Positions 1 through 9,529 of a DNA stretch of 64,000 nucleotides are shown here, piece after piece. The stretch is from Heloderma charlesbogerti (taxonomy: Eukaryota; Chordata; Lepidosauria; Squamata; Helodermatidae), in assembly GCA_026122225.1 (NCBI GenBank), contig JANEZZ010001959.1, positions 2,551,501 through 2,615,500 on the forward strand, in the 5' to 3' direction. Position numbers and translations under genes: made by a program. Position 1 is the first letter of the stretch. Each line of letters starts with the position of its first letter. The notes under the pieces were generated by a model. The model was not told the DNA's origin. It saw only the letters and a program-made list of their open reading frames with translations, and did no database searches.

Positions 1-60
1 TTTTATTTATTTATTTATTTATTGCATTTATACCCCGCCTTTTTTCCTCTTGCAAGGAAC
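1..60. repeat. (TTTA)n run and LINE/SINE-like tail
   Basis: About five TTTA units are followed by a short stretch reading tttataccccgcc, which resembles the 3' tail of common reptile LINE/SINE elements. Most of the element must lie outside the window. The family was not identified. Confidence 0.4.
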
Positions 61-109
61 CCATGTTTCTCAATGTATAGATTCTCCCATTATAGAAAAT
101 AATTGTAGA

Positions 110-1255
110 AGCAGGATCCTTGTAACCTAGACCATGTCTCCAGGAGAACGGAAGGAGAAGCAAATGGAGGAATACTGGATTTTAAAAAAGGAATCAGCTT
201 TGTTGCGATTTGGTCCATGCAGGGCTTCATGAGGAAGTGCTGTGCACCAGTAAAAATCGATTCACATAACATACTTCCTGGTGGGGGTGGGGGTTGGAGT
301 GAATGTCATCTGACTGGCAGGGGCTGCTCAACCAATAAGAGAGGCTTCCTCCCTCCCTCCCTTTCTTCTTTCCCCTGAAGGTCCAGATGCAGCAGCATTT
401 CAGCAGCAAGCCTCATTGACCACAATGGGAGTTCTGAGTAGATATACATATGCTTGTGCTGGGAAAGAGGGGAGGAGGACACAGAGATGGGAAACCCTTT
501 CTAACCACAGGATTTCTATAAGGAAGGTGTGAAGTAGTTACTTCCTAAGGCAATTAACCAAGCCATGGAGAATCGCAAGTTCGGTGAAGCACTTTACAGG
601 CTTTAAACTTCAATTCATGGGGGTCTCTGTAAATTCTGATGTGGGCATTGAGCCTAATTGAGCACGGTGGGACTTAGTTCCAAGTAGACACATATATGCT
701 TCTGCTGTGAAAGTGCGTATGGGTGTGGGGGAGAACACAGTCATGGGAAACCAGCCCACTTCTAAGCAAACTGATATTGCACAGGATCTCTATAACGAGG
801 CTGTGAAGTAGTTACTTCCTAAGGCAATAAACCAAACAACAGAGAATTAGAGCCTCGAGATCATACTTTAGAGCATTTAGGGAATGTGCTTTCAACTGTG
901 CCATTTCAATTGAGGGGATCTCTAAATTTTGATTTGGGCATTCAGGGGACAAGCCTCATTGAACACAATTGGAGTTACTTCTGAGTAGACACTAATTGGT
1001 TTGTGCAGGGCGGGAAACATACTGAGCTAGCATATCTGAGGTAAATGTGCGGGTTGGGGCACACAACAACTTTACTGCTTAGAACCCAACTTGAGGAAAA
1101 GAACAGGACTTTGAGCAGTCTCAGGAAATCCGGTTTTTCCCTGATAAGCTCTGGTGGTTGCTGGATGGCCACGACGTCATGTATCCCTAACAACCTCAAC
1201 ACACAGCCAGCTCAGAGTAAATTGCTGGTGGAGATATCTCCCCCTAAACTGCAGA
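110..1255 (-). repeat. 1.1-kb interspersed repeat X, copy 1
   Basis: The reverse complement of this stretch aligns by eye with 23566-24760 over its whole length, including the segment gttagggatacatga and the segment tccagcaaccacc. It contains imperfect internal subrepeats about 250-300 bp apart. Their core, read on the minus strand, is cattgtg(c/g)tcaatgagg and lies near 404, 653 and 953. No long protein frame is shared between the two copies. The class is unknown: it could be an LTR, a non-autonomous DNA element or a dispersed satellite. Confidence 0.65.
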
Positions 1256-1400
1256 TATTAAACTCCAAGAAACCTAGGCAGTTATTTTTCAAATTGAGTA
1301 TCTTGGTAACTTGACACCAATCTTGGGAGAGGAAGCTGCCACAGAGCTTTCTGTGACAGCTGGGAGGGGTGGGGGCTGGATAGGAGCATAGGATTGCACT
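1256..1400. other. Anonymous spacer
   Basis: Nothing recognised apart from a G-rich stretch near 1360. Confidence 0.4.
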
Positions 1401-1503
1401 TTAAGGGTGCAATGTTATGCATGTTTAGACAGAAGAAAGCTGGGGAATGCTGGGAGTTGTAGGACTTTTTTCTGTCTATTCATGCATAGGGTTGCACCCT
1501 TAA
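1401..1503. mobile_element. Palindromic MITE M, copy 1
   Basis: This is a 103-bp near-palindrome. The left arm reads gcatgtttagacagaa and the right arm ttctgtctattcatgc. TTAA is present at both edges (1401-1404 and 1500-1503). Three more copies lie at 4456, 7483 and 47508. TTAA (or NTAA) at both edges suggests a piggyBac-like or mariner-like non-autonomous element, but the superfamily is an inference. Confidence 0.7.
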
Positions 1504-2044
1504 TTGTTCTACAAGGGACTTGGCGGTCTAAAGAGATTCTGACTTGGTTCCAGAAGATGTGAGTGAAGTTCCACACACACTAGTAGACTTTAGCACCTGA
1601 TGCTTCCCATTGCACCTCCCCCAAACACTGGTCCCAAGGGTATGAGGGTCTGCAGCTGGGAGTGATTTGGTGTCAGAGAGCTCCCCCCCCCCAATGTAGG
1701 TAGCGCCGCTCGTGGTTCTCTGGATCCAAGGTTCCATGTCTTTATGAAGTGTGGGATGTTCTCATAGTTGGTTAGTTGAGGCGGAGGTTGGACAGTTCTA
1801 CCACCAGTACAAGTTGATCTTAATATTACAGTGTGCCAAATAGACTCCACCTATATGTATGTTCTTGCCCTATGCTCATCTCCAGCACAGAAAAAAGCTG
1901 TTGTTAGAGCAATGAAATAGGAAACAGTAAGTATCTTCACTATTTGTCAAATAGGAGACACTTTGGCTCCAGACACTGCCACCAAGGCCACTTGGGGACC
2001 TGTGCCGTGCACCACTGCAGCTAGCCAACCATGTTGCTGTTTGC
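1504..2044. other. Anonymous DNA
   Basis: Short open frames only, none with a recognisable protein. A C-run lies at 1681-1692. Confidence 0.4.
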
Positions 2045-2052
2045 CTCTTGGG

Positions 2053-2854
2053 TAGGGATGTCAGAGAATTCCGCCACGGATCTCGGTGAGGCCGAATGCC
2101 AGTGCATTCGGCCCCCTGAAATCCATGGTGGAACGAAGCCCCCCGCCCCCACGAAAGGCGCGTGAAACGGAGCACTTACTTGCTGCCACCCACGCTGACT
2201 TGCGAACCATTTGCTTCCTCATTATAGCCATGATAGGCTACTAAGTATTTACGTAGCCTATCACGGGAAAAACAACAACAGCGGACGCAAATGGTGGTGG
2301 CTATGGCGGCTGCCATTTGCGTTCCCCCCCTTTTTTTTTGCCATTTTAGCCTATGTAAATATTTACGTAAGCTAAAATGGCAAAAAAAAAAGGAACGCGA
2401 ATGGCAGCCACTACGCTATTTGCATCCCCTTTTTTTCCCGCTGTAATAGCCTACGTAAATATTTACGTAGGCTAAAACGGTGGAAAAAAAGGGAACGCAA
2501 ATGGAGGCTGCTGTAGCCACCATTTGCGTCCGCTGTTTTTTGCCGTGATAGGCTACATAAATATTTATGTAGCCTATCATGGCAAAATACAGGGACGCAA
2601 ATGGCGGTGGCTACGGCAGCCGCCGTTTGCATCCCTGCAGGCTGCCCAGCGGCTGGATTATTTATTTATTTTATTTAATTTATTAATCGCCCATCTGACT
2701 GGATGTATGGCTGCGGGTGGCCCCGGCCGGCAGCTCCACAGAATCTCTGCAGAGCGGAGCTGGCCGGAGAGAATTTCGGGGGGAGGGACGGAGTGCCTCC
2801 CCCCGACCGCGAATGTCACCCTTTGAAAAGGTAAGTGCCTTTCATACACCCCTA
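2053..2854 (+). mobile_element. Palindrome-array hAT element, copy A
   Basis: Non-autonomous hAT-type transposon of 802 bp. The ends are TAGGGATG and CACCCCTA, and a perfect 8-bp target duplication ctcttggg flanks them (2045-2052 and 2855-2862). The subterminal part has a hairpin around gccgaatgcc...gcattcggcc. The interior is a run of perfect or near-perfect palindromes of two alternating kinds: an AT-rich one centred on cgtaaatatttacg (near 2245, 2358, 2465, 2565) and a GC-rich one of type gcaaatggcgg/ccgccatttgc. A (TTTA)-rich stretch at 2652-2690 interrupts the right side. There is no transposase. Copies B and C share the ends and the interior plan. Confidence 0.85.
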
Positions 2855-2862
2855 CTCTTGGG

Positions 2863-3500
2863 CTCAATCCCTACCATAGCTAATTTGCTGATTAGCTCTC
2901 CTGCTCCCAGCCACCTTACAGCTGATGAGTGGCAGGTCTCCTGACTCTTTACCCCCAAAGCCTCCTCCAGTAGCCCAGACCACAGCAGCTGGCCCACCAC
3001 TAACTCAAACAACAAGGCAAAGCTAGAAAGCTCCTGCTGAGAGTGAGCAGTTACTGCAGAGAGAGAGAGAGAGAGAGATGGAGAGCCATACTTGAGATGA
3101 TTGGGAGCCACCTTGCAGTGAAGAACACGGCAGTAAGAAAATAATTCCCTTATAAATGAGATCATATGTTTTCATCAGGAGACTTGCACTGGTTCATGTA
3201 AGCCAGAATTATACACTTTACTGGCACTATAAAACAAGGAGTCATATTTGTAACAACACTGTCTTCAAAGGACAAAGTACCTTGTATAAAGCTTAGTGAA
3301 CTTCTAATAAAAAGTGCTGTAATGTTATTAAATGGCAAAGGCCCAAATTATGCAGAGGGGCACAATACTTCTACGACTGCATCAGAAGGAAGTGTAATAG
3401 ATGTTGTATTGAGACATAACACTAAACAGTAGTTCAGTGCTATATAAATGGGCCTTGGGCTTATGCACACACCCTCCTCCAGCATGGCTGCAAAGAAGAT
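2863..3500. other. Anonymous DNA with (GA)n
   Basis: Contains a (GA)n microsatellite at 3060-3078. No gene or known repeat was recognised elsewhere. Confidence 0.4.
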
Positions 3501-3504
3501 ATCA

Positions 3505-3968
3505 GAAGCATTTAACCAGCCTATCTCAAGGAGTGCCTCCAGCAACACCAGATAGGCCGCTCAACAAGATCAGCCTTGGATGGCCTTCTCTCTGTCCCAT
3601 CAGCCAGGACAGCTAGGCTGGTGAGGGAGAGGGCCTTTTCTGTGGTGGCCCCCACTCTGTGGAGGTCCCTCCCTAGGGAACTCTGCCATGCCCCCTCTTT
3701 AATGAGCTTCTGCCATGCATTCAAAACATAGTTGTTCAGGAAGGCATTTGGAGTGGGCTAGGGTAATTTTAGAAATGTGATGTTTTTAATGTTGAATTTT
3801 ATTGTATAAACCGTTTTTATTGTTGTACATCGCCCAGAGTGGCTGGGTGACCGGCCAGATGGGCGATTAATAAATTTTATTGTATAAACTGTTTTTATTG
3901 TACATTGCCCAGAGTGGCTGGGTGACTGGCCAGATGGGTGATTAATAAATTTAATAAAAATAAAATAA
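3505..3968 (+). mobile_element. L2-like LINE 3' fragment with duplicated tail
   Basis: Forward translation of 3620-3740 gives the C-terminal RT motif of L2 LINEs (ERAFSVVAPTLW ... SLPREL), after which the frame stops. The 3' UTR that follows has a segment of about 75 bp present twice in tandem (around 3800-3885 and 3886-3955). Each contains gcccagagtggctgggtgac and ends in taataaattt. The fragment is heavily 5'-truncated. Confidence 0.65.
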
Positions 3969-3986
3969 AGCATTTGGTTCTGGTTT

Positions 3987-4030
3987 AAACCAGGGATGCA
4001 CAACCTTTTCAGCCATCAGGGCCACATCAG
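3987..4030 (+). mobile_element. Single hAT-like terminal fragment
   Basis: The stretch cagggatgcacaaccttttc followed by gggccacat matches the familiar start of Charlie/MER-type hAT elements. No matching second end was found. Confidence 0.35.
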
Positions 4031-4179
4031 GTGTTGTCTGGGTTCTGGGGATCCCTCATGTGCATGCACACACACAAGCACTCACACTCACAGAAGGGTT
4101 GCTGCTTCTTGGAGTCTTCTAGGTGAGGATGGAGGCTAAAGTCCCCCTGCCCCACCCACACAGACCCATTTGCTGCTTT

Positions 4180-4300
4180 AACACTGGTTTCTGGGTCCTC
4201 ACTGAGAAGAAATACAAAACGATTTGGCAACGAAGGTGGGATCTGTGACATGGTGAAAATTTTTGGGAGAGGCATGCACTCAAACATGTGAAGAAATGGG
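4180..4300 (+). repeat. Retroviral-type LTR 3' end with candidate primer-binding site
   Basis: The segment tctgggtcctcactgagaag runs into tttggcaacgaaggtggg. A TGG beginning at 4225 is placed as a tRNA primer-binding site would be. The LTR-end segment is repeated in reverse orientation at 5131-5180, also next to a TGGCAAC site. Only the LTR end and a short leader are recognisable. The retroviral reading is an inference from motif placement. Confidence 0.4.
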
Positions 4301-4455
4301 AACTGGATAAGCAGCACAATGGGAGGCACTGTACCTGTAACCACTCCAGGCAAAAATTAGAGTAAAAATTGCATTCAAGTGTAACACTTTTCTTCAGGGT
4401 CTCCAAGGGGACTCACAGCAAAGGCCTTGTACAGGGACAATTAACATGTATTATT
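4301..4455. other. Leader-like or anonymous DNA
   Basis: May be retroviral leader continuing from the LTR end at 4180. No gag or pol frame is visible. Confidence 0.3.
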
Positions 4456-4568
4456 TTAAGGCACAATCCTATGCATGTTTAGACAGAAAAATAATCCTAC
4501 AACTCCCAGCATTCTGGGAGTTGTAGGACTTTCTTCCTGTCTAAACATGCATAGAGTTGTGCCCTTAA
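4456..4568. mobile_element. Palindromic MITE M, copy 2
   Basis: The best-preserved copy of the family. Arms gcatgtttagacagaaaa and gtctaaacatgc flank a second inner palindrome ctacaactcccagcattctg and its reverse. TTAA is present at both edges (4456-4459 and 4565-4568). Confidence 0.75.
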
Positions 4569-5110
4569 TTTCTTAATTAAAAACAATAGTAATGCACATG
4601 TAATAATTTTACATGCGTAACTGTTCACTTATCACTAAAACAACAGAACAGACCACAGCTGCCCTAAAGTTCTGTCTTTAGCTTGAGTCCACAACAAAAA
4701 TATAAATAAAACTTCTCTCTGAAGCTTGATTTTTCTGCTGGCCAAAGAAAGAAAACAGTCTCTACTCCATTCATTCCAGCTCTGCAGCAGTCTTCTCAAG
4801 GTGGATATATCCAATAACACAGGAACAAACTTTGCGAACAGCCCTTTATACAATATAAAAGAACATAAACAACAACTCATAGTGTTTGTAAAAAACCCAT
4901 AACTCTTTAAAAAAAAATTCTCAAAAGAAACCCTCCCTATCAACCTGTCTCAAGGGTTCGGGGTATTACAGAGAAGAGAAAGCAAGCTTCTACACTGCAT
5001 TTTGGTAACTCCTAAAATGCTGGCCACCCCTATCTCACTCCTTTACTGGGCATGTGCAGGAATGTTTCCATCCAAATTCTTAAAGAAAAATATACCAGTG
5101 GGTTACACAA
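4569..5110. other. Anonymous DNA
   Basis: No gene or named repeat recognised. It may be internal sequence of the minus-strand retroviral fragment that starts near 5120. Confidence 0.35.
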
Positions 5111-5117
5111 GCTCGCA

Positions 5118-5215
5118 GAGTCCGGTGTCTTGTTGCCAAATCATTTTGTATTTTCTTCTCAGTAAGGAGGACCCAGAAACAAGGTTTGGATGTAAATAGA
5201 ACTCCACTTTATTTT
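5118..5215 (-). repeat. Retroviral-type LTR 3' end (minus) with poly(A) signal and candidate PBS
   Basis: Read on the minus strand, an AATAAA (5213-5208) is followed by the same LTR-end segment as at 4187-4222 and then by a candidate primer-binding site TGGCAACAAGACACCGGA starting at 5138. This is the order R-U5-PBS expected at the end of a 5' LTR. The upstream U3 boundary was not found; it may lie in 5216-5850. No gag frame was identified downstream. Confidence 0.45.
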
Positions 5216-6625
5216 TAAACTCTTATTTTTCTTTCCCTTCACTTCCTCCTTTCTTCCTCCCCCTCCTTTCTTCCTCCTTCCTCTAGGGACAAACCTTTTC
5301 ACCACTCAAATCAAGGAAGTGCCTATAACTATTACCATGCAACATCTTTCTCCCCTTTGGAACAGGCACAATTAACAATAGCTGGGTACAAAAGTTAGTT
5401 ACAAAATCTTCAGTTCTTCTAGGCTGTTTCTTTTGTCTTGCACTTCTTCTGACATTTGGAGAAATGTCTGAAGAGCTGGAGGGCTGAACGGCCTCTGGAA
5501 TCCTGTCCTGTCCTCCTGTCCTTCTTCCTCATCAATATTGTCTAGGCTTTCAAATCCAAAAGACAGATTACTCTCTTCTTTATCTGGGGATGCATGCAAA
5601 GTCCTCTCCTCCTCCTCCTCCTCCTCGCTTCCATTGATGGTACTGCTTCAAGGCTCTACACCACTACTCCTGATTTGTTAGCACCATTTCAGTCAAACAA
5701 ACTATCACTTGATAGCTGTATACAACATTTCTGGCTGTTTGTAGTGGCCCTAAGTTAGTTATTTCAGAACTGTGTGCCAAGCATGTGCCACCAGAAGGGC
5801 TGGTGTGCTTTGCCAAGTTAAGCTACCATGTTGAATGTATCCACCAGTGTATGTCTTGGGGGGAAGGTCTGGGAGGCCCCATACAGCCTTGATCTCCACT
5901 ATCAGTGGTAATATATGGGTAGTGACACCATCCTCAGAGAGAGAAGTGTTGAGTGAAAATTCCCTATGTAATAAATATTTGCCCCAGAAGTGTTTGCATC
6001 TTGCCAGACTCCTGCACCAACCTGCATAATAGGCTATCTTGCAAATATTTATTCAAAATAAAAAGTTATTTACTCTTCCACATTTTTATCATAAGCTGCA
6101 AAACTCTCATCAGCTACATTTTCATAGAGAAACAAATTATATATTAAAATGTATTAGCATATGACAGCTGAATCAGTTTGATTCTAACAGAGGCATTCTA
6201 ACAAGCATTTGTGCTGACATGCTGTGACCTTTGCCTGAACACTGATATCTAAGCTTGCTGACATGAGAAAAGCAAAGTAGAATATTTCCCAGCCAAACTC
6301 AGGAAAAACAAGGTTTCCTATCTAAAGTAAGGAGAAATATGTATCAGATAAGAAAGTTGGACAGTTGTCCACATGTTGTGCTTACAACGCAGATGACACA
6401 CTTGTGCTAATGTGCATTTGCTCAATTGCCCACAAAAAATAAAAACCTGGTCTGCAAGTCCATGTGACTCGGAAAAAGACAGTCCACTGAGAGAAAGGTC
6501 AGACTGATAGAAATCCAAACTCACTGAATCCATTGTGGATTTCTCCGATATCCCTGATGCCCAGGCAGGATTCAGAAATCTTGGCTTGGCTTGGATAAAG
6601 TTCTCAACCACTGCTCTCCTGGGTG
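5216..6625. other. Anonymous DNA with pyrimidine tracts
   Basis: Holds a CT-rich tract at 5228-5285 and a (TCC)n run at 5605-5627. On minus, 5399-5640 has an acidic open frame of unknown meaning that may be part of the LTR. No supported gene. Confidence 0.35.
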
Positions 6626-6631
6626 TTTGTG

Positions 6632-6897
6632 GAATTATTACAGATGCAAATTTAGAAATAATTATTTTCATTTAACTAGAAACAAACACATCTCACCATA
6701 GCGGGGAAAAGTGTGATGAGGTTCCTGCTCAGTCTGCTCTCCAGGTGCTAACTGTTGATGGGCAATTTCAAGGCCCCTGCTCTTGTTTTTTCTGGCTGCT
6801 TACCTTCAAACTGGACTTGGACTGGACAACCCTGCAAACAGAGGATCCCTTTAAATACAGGACTGTCCTCTGTAAAGTAGGTCACGTAGCCATCCTA
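6632..6897 (+). mobile_element. Short hAT element family 2, degraded copy
   Basis: Shares several blocks with the complete copy at 53046-53427, including acatctcacca, gctcagtctgct and gatgggcaa, and ends in catccta. The left end is lost. Confidence 0.6.
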
Positions 6898-7482
6898 GGA
6901 TCAAAGCTCAGTCTCAGGTGTGGTGGTGAGGGTATCATTTCTTTTGCAACAACCAGAAATGTTTCACTGAAGCAGAAATGTACCTTGCTATTTTTTTACT
7001 ATGCCAGGAAGGAAATCCTTGGAGGTTCTGTAGCAACTGTGTAATAGCTGGAATTCTCCTTAATCTCTTGTGCATGGTTGCTAAGGGATTTCCTTGTAGT
7101 GTCTTGGTTACAACAGAGAGGATTTTCTGACTAATAGCTTTGTCCAGAGCATGGAAATAAGTCCCATTTATGGCCAAAGCTGCACTCCTGAGCATACTTA
7201 GCAGAAAATAAATCTTAGTGAATTCTGCGGGAGTCATTTCCAAATAAACCTGCTTAGGATTGGGTTGTTAGCAGGTGCTCATTATATTTCATGCTTCCCT
7301 ATCTCATTCAGTGAAAGATATATGTATACATAGCAGTACTGACAACATTTTGGGTTTTTGTTTTTGAGTCAAGCAAGGAGTTTGTGATCAGTCTTGAATA
7401 GATTCCTTAACAAATACATATTTCTGACCATTATGTTTAAGGAAGAATCTTTCAGACTGAATGGCTGCATTTGGATGTATTA
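6898..7482. other. Anonymous DNA
   Basis: Nothing recognised with confidence. The stretch near 7190-7265 resembles decayed reptile SINE/LINE tail sequence. Confidence 0.3.
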
Positions 7483-7587
7483 CTAAGGTGCAATCCTATG
7501 CATGTTTAGACAGAAAAAAGTCTTACAAGTCCCAGCATTTCCCAGCCAGCTATTTTCTGTCTAAACATGCATAGTATTGTGCCCTAA
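7483..7587. mobile_element. Palindromic MITE M, copy 3
   Basis: Same arms as copies 1 and 2 (gcatgtttagacagaaaa / ctgtctaaacatgc). The edges carry CTAA at 7483-7486 and 7584-7587, which supports an NTAA target duplication. Confidence 0.7.
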
Positions 7588-8109
7588 ACTATGGTTTAGC
7601 ATTAAGAAAATGCAGCTAGTCTCCCCACCCCTCTGGCAGTGCTGCAGCTAGGTAATTTTAGACCTTGGACTTTAGATCCTATAAAGGGCCATGTGGATTA
7701 CTTCAGTTGTGAAGCACACAACTAACATTTCTCTTACCCTCACATCTGCTATTCCATGCTTTACAACTGCTTCTGTGTTCCTTATATGTTACTACAACAG
7801 AACTATTTGCCTGATTAAAAAAAATACTCTAAACCTGTGCAGTTTTATCTTTTAAATTCACTTAAATGATAGCAAATCATTGTCACAGGAATAACATGGA
7901 GTTTGCTTCTGATGCCCTGCCACTCTCTGGGTAGTCATTTGGGGTCCCCTTGGGCTGTGGGGTGCTAGACTTTGAGCCCAAGGTCTGGCCCTAGCTGCAC
8001 CATTGCCCCCAGGCGCTCTCCTCTCTCCGCCTCCTGGTATGGCCATGAGGAGGAGACTGGAAGCTTCTGCTTCCATTGTAGATTAACTTTAGTTTATCAG
8101 GTCATCTGA
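7588..8109. other. Anonymous DNA
   Basis: No gene or named repeat recognised. Confidence 0.35.
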
Positions 8110-8226
8110 TCCCTAAACTGTGATTAACCATAACTAGGGTTAGTGAAAACAAGCCAGGTTCATAAACTATGGTTTGAAGTTGGCTTGTTTCCACTAACTA
8201 TAGTTACGATTAACCACAGTTCATTC
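8110..8226. repeat. Palindromic MITE-like repeat
   Basis: Two arms of about 55 bp are inverted copies. The left contains aactgtgattaaccataact and the right contains gttacgattaaccacagtt. No target duplication was defined. Rough relatives with caaaccatggtttg-type palindromes lie at 42470 and 48230. Confidence 0.55.
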
Positions 8227-9525
8227 AAGGTTGGATGACACAGAAAGCTATGGTTACTCTAAAACAGAAACAAAAGCTTCTGAAATCCTCCTTGCACCCA
8301 CGCTGGAGGAAGAGGAGGGATGGGAGAATATGCAAGTCTGGGAGAAGGTGAGACTCATTCTAGTAACACTAACTATAATTTAGCATTAATCTGAACCATC
8401 CCAATGCATGTTTCAGTAGCAGGCGGAAAACTCTGAAAACATAGTGCTGTTAGATCAATGTATACATTTATAATTTTGTTGATTTTAACTCACTGTGTAC
8501 TTCAGAATAGCCTGACTTATCTTTCCATAGTGATCTTCTTTGTTTTCCTGAGAAATCGATGGTCCAGTGGTTTTTGGTGTTTTGCAACTCACTTCTAACC
8601 AAAAGATTAATCAGTGACAAACTTTCACCTCACAAGGATCTATTTGCATCAGCTAACATCCTGCTGGTATTAAGATCTAAAAGTGGCATAGGCCCTGGCT
8701 ATAACTGAGATCTGCTCAATTATCAATTCTACTTGGCTGTAGAAACTATCCACTGTTTATGGATTCACTCTGCTTTAATTGGCAGGTGTTTGAACTTTTG
8801 CTGTGGCTGTTGGCTCTCTCAGTTTGGAACTTGTTCCATGTTTTTCAGGAAAGTATATTTATTGTTGTTTGCTTTCTTGGCTATAACGTGAAACATCCTC
8901 TCAGGGCCAGTACAAGACATTTTGCTGCCTGAGGTGAAGGTGCCCCACCGTTGCACATAGAAGCTGAACAAATCAGCAGTTGACTCTTTCTTACTTTTTA
9001 CCTTGCCACTTTGTCACTGGTGCTGAGATGCTTCTTCACAAGGAATACCAACTGTGCTCTCAGGGGGGATTATGATAACAGCAATTACCCATGCTCCAAC
9101 CTCTGCATCACTGGGTGCGAGGAATAGCCCCACTGATGGAGCGTCTCATTCTCAGTGGCAAAGCATCAAGGTAAATAGAAGCGAAACACATACATGAATT
9201 AAGCACCCATGTGGGTTTAGCAACAGGGTGAGGAGGCCAGGGCAGTTGATCCTTCCCTGCTTTCTGCTAGCAAAGAAGTTAGTTTTTCAGGTAAACAAAC
9301 CAAATAATAACAATAAAAAGTCAGCAATGAAGGTAGAAAGCCAGCTGTAGAGGCTATCCAGTTTATTGCACTGGGTGTCACATGTATGACTATCTGCCTG
9401 GTAGAGAGAGGTTGTGCATATGTACTCCATGCAATGAGTCCCTGGCCCTCAGGGTTTGTTCTCTTGAAATTAAAGGTTTTTTCCTCTGAATGAAATGGTC
9501 TGCAAATGATGATGATGACGATAAA
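8227..9525. other. Anonymous DNA
   Basis: AT-rich, with short frames and a small (GAT)n at 9507-9521. No supported gene. Confidence 0.35.
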
Positions 9526-9529
9526 AATA

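Noticed and set aside
6318..6671. 117-codon minus-strand frame as a gene
   Set aside because: No domain, no compositional signal, and its 5' part overlaps the decayed hAT element.
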